DNA from: Anaerolineae bacterium
GTDB taxonomy: Bacteria; Chloroflexota; Anaerolineae; Aggregatilineales; Aggregatilineaceae
Direction of reading: 5' to 3'
Length of the DNA: 6,027 bases
Assembly: GCA_016929355.1 (NCBI GenBank)
Contig: JAFGJA010000265.1
Coordinates: 1-6,027 of the forward strand
In this document: positions 1 to 5,137 of the stretch, one piece after another
Layout of the letters: each line of letters starts with the position of its first letter
How positions within the stretch are numbered: the first letter of the stretch is position 1
Program-made: the position numbers and the translations under genes
Notes under the pieces: model-generated
Seen by the model: the letters and a program-made list of their open reading frames with translations, nothing else
Database searches by the model: none
Told to the model about the DNA's origin: nothing

Positions 1-21
1 CAGTGACGCATTGCGCGTTAA

Positions 22-60
22 CCCCTCTCCCTAACTCCCTCCCCATTCGGTGGAGAGGGG
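22..60. repeat. GC-rich palindromic intergenic repeat, unit 1
   Basis: A perfect 9-bp inverted repeat pairs CCCCTCTCC (22-30) with GGAGAGGGG (52-60). The 21-nt spacer is pyrimidine-rich and contains a second C-rich run, CTCCCTCCCC. Short intergenic elements of this C-rich/G-rich style are, from general knowledge, common in Chloroflexota and some cyanobacterial genomes. It lies downstream of the minus-strand protease gene and could fold at the 3' end of that mRNA, but no T-tract follows on either strand. A REP/MITE-like element is the preferred reading, with stabilisation or termination as a possible side role. Confidence 0.7.
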
Positions 61-80
61 GAATTGTGCGCGATCTGACT

Positions 81-120
81 CCCCCTCTCCATGCTATGGC
101 GAGGGGGCCGGGGGGTGAGG
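81..120. repeat. GC-rich palindromic intergenic repeat, unit 2
   Basis: CCCCCTC (81-87) pairs with GAGGGGG (101-107). After one mismatch (88/100) the stem continues for four pairs (89-92 with 96-99) to a three-base loop. It is followed by CCGGGGGGTGAGG (108-120), whose complement resembles the C-rich run inside unit 1. The shared CCCCTCTCC core shows that units 1 and 2 are related. On the minus strand this is the first structure met after the protease stop codon, about 37 bases downstream, so it may act as a 3'-end hairpin. No U-tract is seen. Confidence 0.65.
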
Positions 121-156
121 TAGACACGGCGAATTGATCGTGTTTGCAAGCGGGTG

Positions 157-3100
157 TTAATTCTGCATATAACGCTTCACTAATACCCCACCCGCGATCA
201 TGATCAGCAGCGCCAACGCCTCGATCAGCCAACCATGAACCGGGCGCGCTGCCGGTGATGGCTCGGTGCGCGCATAGCCGGTAGCCGGGAGTTCGGTCAC
301 GCTCGCAATGTCCGTCGCTGAGGTCGCAGTTGTGCTGGTAACATTCGCGCTGGTGTCTTGATCCGTATCCCCGCCACCGGTGGTATTTCGGGTGAAGCAA
401 ACCGTTTCGGCGCGGGCGGCGGCGTTGTGGTGATGCAAAAGCAGCACACACGGCAGTGTGGTGGTCGTATACAGCGCGAGATCGTAAGTGACATCAATCG
501 TCGCACCCTGCCAATCGTCATACAGACTGGCTCCCCAAAACGTCGCATCGCCGGTTACATCCAAGCCTACCGACTCCACATCCACTGTTCGAATTGGGCT
601 GACATCCACCACCTGATCCTTGTACGATGCGGCAACCCAATAATCGAACTGCGCATTACCTGCTGTCAGTTCGGGGATGTGCGCGACCTGTAACTGCATA
701 AAGAGCACATTGGTCTGAAACAACACGGTATCGGGGAAATTCGCAGCGCCCAAAGTGGGGTAGACGTTGACAAACCCTTCGACATTATCGAAGCCAACGC
801 CGTTATTCAGATTATCCAGAAACACGAAATACTCATCAGAGGGATCGCCAAAAAACAAATTCGCCAGCGAATCATTCCACAACCGGTAATCCGCGATAGT
901 GTCCTGATTCACGTCGATATACACGTCAAAACGCACCGCATCCGAAAGTGACGACCATTCGCCATAGGTTGCAATGCCAAAATAGAGATTGGTCGTGTTG
1001 AGATCACTTGTCTGGGCATAGGTATTCGCCAGGCCAACATACCAGAGGTCCGCCGCATTGTAATCGGGCGCAGGGTGCGCTATGTTCGCGCTGGTGGTGT
1101 GCAGTTCAAACGCGGATACCAGCGATGTTTCATCATAGGGAAAAGTTGGACCGGTATACACTTCCGTGCCGGTCAGGGGAATCGCAGCCGTGCCGGTTAC
1201 ATCGGTCACGGGGATCACGTTGGTGGCTTCGTGCATCGCGGCGGCGGGACGCGGCGCAGCATAGACCGGTACGCGCAGCAGCGTGCTACCCGCGCCCTGA
1301 GTTGTTGGCGTCAGCGTCACATAACCGGATTCTTCGCTTAACCAATGCCGGTTGGTGAAGGGTAATGCTTCGCCCACCGTTGCATCGTGCGTATGGGGCC
1401 GTGTCATCAGCGCGGGGTTAACGTCCAATGTGACGATAATGGTCGCTGTTCTGCCGGGATTAACCGTCACTTGCGCGGGCGAATGGCTCATAGTTACGCC
1501 CGCGCCGCCATCACCCACACCGGGACTGGCGCTGCCATCGTCATCGTCCATCTGGACCACCGGCACATAAGCCACAGCGTAGGTTAAGGGACTGTTCCCC
1601 TTGTTCTTCACGGTGATTATTTGCTGTCGTCTCACCGGCCCTACCGCATTGATCACGCCAAAGGAGATGCTGACCAGTTCGGGATGCGCGGCATTGTACG
1701 CGATCACATTGGAGTTAACCGCGTTGGGGGCATCTAAGCGCCCCGCACCTACGCGCCCCGGTCCGTAAATAGGCGGTGTTTGCCCGTTATAGGCATAGAG
1801 ATCATGCGTGGCCGTGTTCATCACCAATGCTTTGAGTTCCGCTACCGACCACGCCGGGTACGCTTCGCGGAGCAGCGCCATCATACCCGCGATATGCGCG
1901 GATGCTGCCGATGTGCCCGTTGTGCCCACGCTGCCGGTTACTGTTCCGGCCCGCGCCGAGACAATATTCGCGCCGGGGACCGTAATATCCGGTTTGAGGG
2001 AAATGCTGGCGGCATTGGTCTGACGTTGGGGGCCGCGCGATGATAACGACGCGATCATATCCGCTTGCGCGCTGCCACCGCCATCATGGGTCGAAGCGGC
2101 GACACTGATCGCCCAATCCGCCGTTGCGGGATCGCCCTGCGAAAAATATGCATCACCGGCATTCGTGGCGGCGGCAACCACGATTACACCTATTTGCGCC
2201 GCATCGTTAGCGGCCTGCGTCCAACCGCGCCAGGGACTCCCGTAATAACTGCCTAGCGACAGATTGACGACATCCAGATGATCGGACATGTTTTTGTCGT
2301 TGTTCGGATCGCTGGCCCATTCGAGCGCGGCAATGACGCCCGCCTCCGAGACGCGATCCCCGGCTCCGCTCACTTTCAGCGCGTAGAGAGTCGCTTCGGG
2401 AGCCATGCCCGGCCCGATCAGCATTGAGCCGAAGGGCGTTGTATTATCCCAGGGACCGGTATAGGTGTTGCCCCCCGCATCGACGCCATAGCCCGCCGTA
2501 GTCCCAGCCATGTGTGTGCCGTGCCCATGTTGATCTAGCGGATCGGCATCAGGATTGAGGGTTGGATTTGTGTCCGGGTCCCAGGCATCACCCACAAAAT
2601 CATAACCACCCGCGACTTTGACTGTCGGGAAGGTTGTGCCGGGGCCAGTCCCGCCAAAATCGGCGTGTTCATAATCAATCCCCGTATCAATAATGCCCAC
2701 CGTGATCCCCTGTCCGTTAAAACCGGGGGTGGTCCATACATCCGGCGCGCCCACAAACGGGATACTGTCCGCATTGGCAATCGTGCCGACACCGGCCACA
2801 TACGCGGTTTTGACTCCGGCGATGTGCTGGATCGCGTTCAGTTGATCGGGTGTGGTTTCGATGATGAGTGCGCTCATCACGCGCGACAGCGTAAACACCG
2901 TGCGGTACGGAATCCCTGCCGCAGTCATGGCGTTAAGCGTGCTGCGCTGCGCCGCCTCGACGCGCGTAATCTGCGCCTGAGTTGCCTGCGCTGCCTGCAC
3001 GGAATTGAGATCCGCTCCACCGATCACGTTCACGGCGGGTTGTTCCTGTAATTCCACAATGATTGGGATCGCCCACCCTGCCGGATAGGTTAGTGTGGGT

Positions 3101-3315
3101 GAGGTTAGCTGCGCTTGCAATGTCGTGTAGGATGAGATGACCGGGGGCGGGTGGGGCGTGCCGCCGGGGGGTGGAATTTGCGGCAGAGCAAACTGATCCC
3201 AATTCGGTGGTTGGCGATCCCGGTCTTGGCCCCATACGCCAGTGGGTTTTATAATAACCAATATAAGTGTGATGAGGACACTTACAGTTCCGATTCGGAA
3301 GATGACACGCCGCAT
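157..3315 (-). CDS. Secreted S8 (subtilisin-like) serine protease, cell-surface anchored
   Basis: A predicted extracellular endopeptidase of 1052 residues. In order: a basic N-terminus and hydrophobic signal segment (about 1-29); a proline-rich linker (36-58); an inhibitor-I9-like propeptide (about 82-175); and the S8 catalytic domain (about 195-535). The triad is visible: Asp210 in GIIDTG, His265 in HGHGTH and Ser469 in GTSAASAH. Asn385 is the likely oxyanion residue. The canonical GTSMAxP motif is altered to GTSAASA. The C-terminal region (about 545-980) is beta-rich, with an Asp-rich insert (589-606) and a Ca-binding-like DVNQDTIAD (801-809). A Ser/Thr-rich stalk leads to LPATG (1009-1013), a membrane segment (about 1029-1046) and the tail KRYMQN. 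The start is supported by AGGAA seven bases upstream of ATG. It is far longer than a minimal subtilisin, as is usual for surface subtilases. It is divergent from the next gene; substrate unknown. Confidence 0.93.
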   Translation of the reverse strand: MRRVIFRIGTVSVLITLILVIIKPTGVWGQDRDRQPPNWDQFALPQIPPPGGTPHPPPVISSYTTLQAQLTSPTLTYPAGWAIPIIVELQEQPAVNVIGGADLNSVQAAQATQAQITRVEAAQRSTLNAMTAAGIPYRTVFTLSRVMSALIIETTPDQLNAIQHIAGVKTAYVAGVGTIANADSIPFVGAPDVWTTPGFNGQGITVGIIDTGIDYEHADFGGTGPGTTFPTVKVAGGYDFVGDAWDPDTNPTLNPDADPLDQHGHGTHMAGTTAGYGVDAGGNTYTGPWDNTTPFGSMLIGPGMAPEATLYALKVSGAGDRVSEAGVIAALEWASDPNNDKNMSDHLDVVNLSLGSYYGSPWRGWTQAANDAAQIGVIVVAAATNAGDAYFSQGDPATADWAISVAASTHDGGGSAQADMIASLSSRGPQRQTNAASISLKPDITVPGANIVSARAGTVTGSVGTTGTSAASAHIAGMMALLREAYPAWSVAELKALVMNTATHDLYAYNGQTPPIYGPGRVGAGRLDAPNAVNSNVIAYNAAHPELVSISFGVINAVGPVRRQQIITVKNKGNSPLTYAVAYVPVVQMDDDDGSASPGVGDGGAGVTMSHSPAQVTVNPGRTATIIVTLDVNPALMTRPHTHDATVGEALPFTNRHWLSEESGYVTLTPTTQGAGSTLLRVPVYAAPRPAAAMHEATNVIPVTDVTGTAAIPLTGTEVYTGPTFPYDETSLVSAFELHTTSANIAHPAPDYNAADLWYVGLANTYAQTSDLNTTNLYFGIATYGEWSSLSDAVRFDVYIDVNQDTIADYRLWNDSLANLFFGDPSDEYFVFLDNLNNGVGFDNVEGFVNVYPTLGAANFPDTVLFQTNVLFMQLQVAHIPELTAGNAQFDYWVAASYKDQVVDVSPIRTVDVESVGLDVTGDATFWGASLYDDWQGATIDVTYDLALYTTTTLPCVLLLHHHNAAARAETVCFTRNTTGGGDTDQDTSANVTSTTATSATDIASVTELPATGYARTEPSPAARPVHGWLIEALALLIMIAGGVLVKRYMQN
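277..291 (-). other. LPATG sortase-like sorting motif in the protease
   Basis: Read on the minus strand, CTC CCG GCT ACC GGC encodes L-P-A-T-G (residues 1009-1013). It is followed by about 15 polar residues, then a hydrophobic segment and a short basic-containing tail, the three-part layout of a sortase substrate. The gap between motif and membrane segment is longer than in typical Firmicutes substrates. Simple membrane anchoring without cleavage is the alternative. Confidence 0.5.
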
Positions 3316-3422
3316 CTTATCGTTCCTTTTATGCTCTCTTTATTCATATTTAGATAATTTTTGTAATTTTTTTAGTGATATGTGGTTTCGCCCTCAATTT
3401 GATGATCATTGTAACTACTGAT

Positions 3423-3449
3423 TTGATGGTTGCTCCTCCAAACTATACT
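3423..3449 (+). promoter_or_regulatory. Candidate promoter (upstream), plus strand
   Basis: TATACT (3444-3449) matches five of six bases of the sigma-70 -10 consensus. TTGATG (3423-3428) matches four of six of the -35, but the 15-base spacer is short. It would drive the 252-residue secreted protein gene with a leader of about 170 bases. Sequence-only guess. Confidence 0.25.
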
Positions 3450-3481
3450 CAGAGTTTGCGCCAGGGGCGAATTTCGGCTAA

Positions 3482-3510
3482 CTGGTTTCTTTTGCTGTTT
3501 TGACTATACT
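3482..3510 (+). promoter_or_regulatory. Candidate promoter (downstream), plus strand
   Basis: A second TATACT (3505-3510) within the same ACTATACT octamer as the upstream candidate. The -35 at 17-base spacing (CTGGTT, 3482-3487) is poor. It would give a leader of about 110 bases before the gene at 3626. Confidence 0.25.
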
Positions 3511-3625
3511 GAAGATAAGTGTCAACCCGAAGTGGTGTTATCTGACGACATAATGCACAGAACCATCCCGGTTCAATACCATCACAATGAGGCAATGAAC
3601 GCTTCAATATGTCAAGGAGGACAAA

Positions 3626-4384
3626 ATGAAATCGGTTCGTATAATTTTCTTAGTGTTGGTTTTAGCTCTCGCACTCCCTATGGCATCGGTGAGCGCGCAA
3701 GAGGATGAGGGTGAACTTGAGCCGGTGATTTCAGCAGTTTATTATATCCCGGCTACCGGTGGTTCATTTGTGACGGCGGCGGAAGGTGATGGCTATGTCC
3801 TGACCCTCACTGATGTGGCCCCCGAAGTGGCCTGGATCATGAACGAACCTTCACTGATTTTGCAGCAGCACGATACCGCGAATTTGGCTGCCCAGTGGGG
3901 GCTTGCCGCCGATCTGATGAGCAAAGCGGTGTTGGAAATTGATGGTTGGAATATTCTGGTTATGCTGGGATCGCCCACCTATGCCGATGGCACTTTGACC
4001 TTCATGGCCTATGATCCCGAAATTGTGGCTCCAGGCATCAAAGAACCGGAACTCCCGGAGAGCTTTGGCCGTGCGGCAGTCACCATTTTGTGGACGCTCG
4101 ATTTCCAGCAGACCATGATCACTGCCGTGTTTGAATCTGAAGGTATCCGCGCGACTTCCGAAGAATGTGCTGCTTGGAAGGCGCAGTGGGACATATATTG
4201 GGCCTGGTTCCTGCCGAAACAAAGCGAACTCTCAAGTGCGCTGTTGCAATGTAAATTCACCAAAGATCCAAACGCTTGCCAAAAAGTTACCGAAATCAAT
4301 GCCGAGATTGCGACCGAATATGCGAAGGTTTCACACTTGCCGGACCTGCTGAACCAGGAATGTGGTGGGTTCTCGCCGAACTAA
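3626..4384 (+). CDS. Secreted protein of unknown function, four-cysteine C-terminal helical region
   Basis: Not recognised as a named family. It has 252 residues with a clear Sec signal peptide: basic MKSVR, a hydrophobic core (6-19), then a probable signal-peptidase site after VSA (22-24), giving an acidic mature N-terminus (QEDEGE). Residues about 33-170 look like mixed beta-strand sequence (VYYIPATGG, GYVLTLTDVAPE, TLTFMAYDPE). Residues about 178-248 look helical and hold the only four cysteines, Cys181, Cys209, Cys218 and Cys246, spaced C-x27-C-x8-C-x27-C. That symmetric pattern would suit a helical hairpin with two nested disulfides. There is no membrane segment after the signal and no lipobox cysteine, so a soluble exported protein is expected. 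The start is fixed by AGGAGG (3615-3620) five bases before ATG. It is divergent from the protease and co-directional with the radical SAM locus, but separated from it by a hairpin. Confidence 0.85.
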   Translation: MKSVRIIFLVLVLALALPMASVSAQEDEGELEPVISAVYYIPATGGSFVTAAEGDGYVLTLTDVAPEVAWIMNEPSLILQQHDTANLAAQWGLAADLMSKAVLEIDGWNILVMLGSPTYADGTLTFMAYDPEIVAPGIKEPELPESFGRAAVTILWTLDFQQTMITAVFESEGIRATSEECAAWKAQWDIYWAWFLPKQSELSSALLQCKFTKDPNACQKVTEINAEIATEYAKVSHLPDLLNQECGGFSPN

Positions 4385-4401
4385 GCTGTTTGGACTCACA
4401 T

Positions 4402-4425
4402 GAGGGCGGGTTTGCGCCTGCCCTC
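4402..4425 (+). terminator. Strong hairpin, possible terminator or attenuator
   Basis: GAGGGCGGG and CCTGCCCTC pair over nine positions (one G-T wobble), plus one more T-G wobble, around a four-base TTGC loop. It starts 17 bases after the stop codon of the secreted-protein gene and ends 28 bases before the TTG start of the next gene. The downstream sequence GTCAGATTC lacks a U-run, so it is not a classic intrinsic terminator. It could reduce read-through, protect the upstream mRNA end, or be a pause site. Confidence 0.5.
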
Positions 4426-4441
4426 GTCAGATTCAATGATT

Positions 4442-4456
4442 AGGTGAACGCTGTTG
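4442..4456 (+). promoter_or_regulatory. Ribosome binding site deciding a TTG start
   Basis: AGGTGA (4442-4447) lies six bases before TTG at 4454. An in-frame TGA at 4445-4447 rules out a longer reading. The next in-frame ATG (4517, residue 22) lacks a comparable site and would cut off the start of the first PqqD-like domain. TTG is therefore the preferred start. Confidence 0.65.
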
Positions 4457-5056
4457 TCTGCTTCATTGTATAATGATCTCCACCATTCGAAAGCCATTGT
4501 GGGATTAAGTCCGCACATGGCTTTTGAGCACTTTGTGAATCAAGCGCTGCTATTAGATTTACATACTCGAACATTCACAAGGCTTAATGCAGATCAAAGT
4601 TGGATTGTCCAGCATATTGACGGACGTAGACCGCTTGCAACCATTATGACCTTGCTCGCCCGGACGTTTTGTCTTGATGATGAGCAAGCGTATGAAATGG
4701 TCGATACGTTTTGCAAAACTATGCTTCAGCAAGGACATTTCTATCTTAAATATAGTTCATGGCAAGGAGAAATAAAAGTGACTCATTATGTGCAGAACCC
4801 AGACGTGAATATTCGTGAAGAAGATAGTGATGGGGCGCTGCTCTTTAATCCCGATACCAATCAGGTCCAGGTCTTGAATAGTAGCGGCATGTATATCTGG
4901 AAAATGTGTGCGAAAGGATGTACAGTTACTGAAATCATCACTGCGATTAAAGCGAATTTTGAAGATGTGCCCGATGGGGAAGTTGAAAGCGATGTCGAGG
5001 AATTTATCGCTGCGATGACCAATAACGGTTTTCTCGGCGTAGCAAACGGTTCGTAA
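4454..5056 (+). CDS. Tandem PqqD-like (RRE) peptide-chaperone protein
   Basis: 200 residues forming two consecutive PqqD-like domains. Domain 1 (about 18-100) has the typical strand pattern ALLLDLHTRTFTRLN, then an IDGRR turn and a helical LATIMTLLA segment. Domain 2 (about 109-198) has NPDVNIREE, GALLFNPDTNQVQVLN, then SGMYIWKM and a helical second half. PqqD-type domains are RiPP recognition elements: they bind a precursor's leader peptide and present it to a partner radical SAM enzyme, here the gene 78 bases downstream. A single PqqD is about 90 residues, so this protein is double length. From memory, domain 2 resembles ScmD of the SynChlorMet cassette; not verified. There is no signal peptide, so it is cytoplasmic. 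The gene looks more A/T-rich than its neighbours. An internal SD plus GTG at the domain boundary may also produce domain 2 alone. Confidence 0.85.
   Translation: MSASLYNDLHHSKAIVGLSPHMAFEHFVNQALLLDLHTRTFTRLNADQSWIVQHIDGRRPLATIMTLLARTFCLDDEQAYEMVDTFCKTMLQQGHFYLKYSSWQGEIKVTHYVQNPDVNIREEDSDGALLFNPDTNQVQVLNSSGMYIWKMCAKGCTVTEIITAIKANFEDVPDGEVESDVEEFIAAMTNNGFLGVANGS
4764..4780 (+). promoter_or_regulatory. Candidate internal ribosome binding site and in-frame GTG
   Basis: AAGGAG (4764-4769) stands eight bases before GTG at 4778-4780, which is codon 109 of the tandem PqqD-like gene. Initiation here would give a 92-residue protein ending at 5056, the usual size of stand-alone PqqD, and would begin exactly at the start of domain 2. 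The site looks as strong as that of the full-length TTG start. Use in the cell is an inference. Confidence 0.4.
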
Positions 5057-5120
5057 TACGTTCAAATTTGGCGGTTTGCTTTGTATGCTAGCCCAAAAAC
5101 AAGGTGGACCATAACTAATC

Positions 5121-5137
5121 AAGGGGATTTTCTAATG
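5121..5137 (+). promoter_or_regulatory. Ribosome binding site of the radical SAM gene
   Basis: AAGGGGA (5121-5127) lies seven bases before ATG at 5135. This selects that ATG over an in-frame ATG at codon 8, and over in-frame upstream TTG at 5081, which has no comparable site. Confidence 0.75.

Larger units (their letters stand above)
3316..3625. other. Divergent intergenic region between protease and secreted-protein gene
   Basis: 310 bases with no convincing gene. The left part (about 3330-3380) is very A/T-rich and would be the leader and promoter zone of the minus-strand protease; I could not pick a clear -35/-10 pair for it. The middle contains an 8-bp palindrome ATGATCAT (3402-3409) and the 8-mer ATTTGATG twice (3397-3404, 3421-3428). 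Two copies of ACTATACT (3442-3449, 3503-3510) could be -10 regions for the plus-strand gene. A small perfect hairpin GAACC/GGTTC (3560-3574) lies in its presumed leader. Confidence 0.6.

Noticed and set aside
358..3051. Many open frames on the plus strand within the protease gene, up to 128 codons
   Set aside because: They lie antisense to a long gene with clear protease motifs, lack good ribosome sites and encode Arg/His/Cys-rich sequences typical of shadow frames.
157..3315. The subtilase as leader peptidase of the RiPP locus
   Set aside because: It is divergent, separated by an intervening gene, very large and surface-anchored; nothing in the sequence ties it to peptide maturation.
3397..3428. 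Direct repeat ATTTGATG (3397-3404 and 3421-3428) and palindrome ATGATCAT as an operator
   Set aside because: One repeated 8-mer in about 300 A/T-rich bases is expected by chance; noted in the intergenic description only.
3560..3574. Small hairpin GAACC/GGTTC in the leader of the secreted-protein gene as a riboswitch or terminator
   Set aside because: Only five pairs, no U-tract and no conserved riboswitch elements nearby.
3430..3708. 92-codon plus-strand frame in the intergenic region
   Set aside because: It overlaps the signal-peptide region of the well-supported gene at 3626 in another frame, has no ribosome site and reads as non-protein sequence.
3793..4299. Minus-strand frames of 61-123 codons inside the secreted-protein gene
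   Set aside because: Antisense shadows of a gene with a strong SD and signal peptide; no supporting motifs.
5085..5114. Nine-codon ATG frame between the RRE and radical SAM genes as a micro-precursor or leader peptide
   Set aside because: Too short for a RiPP precursor, no good ribosome site, and no recognisable leader or core.
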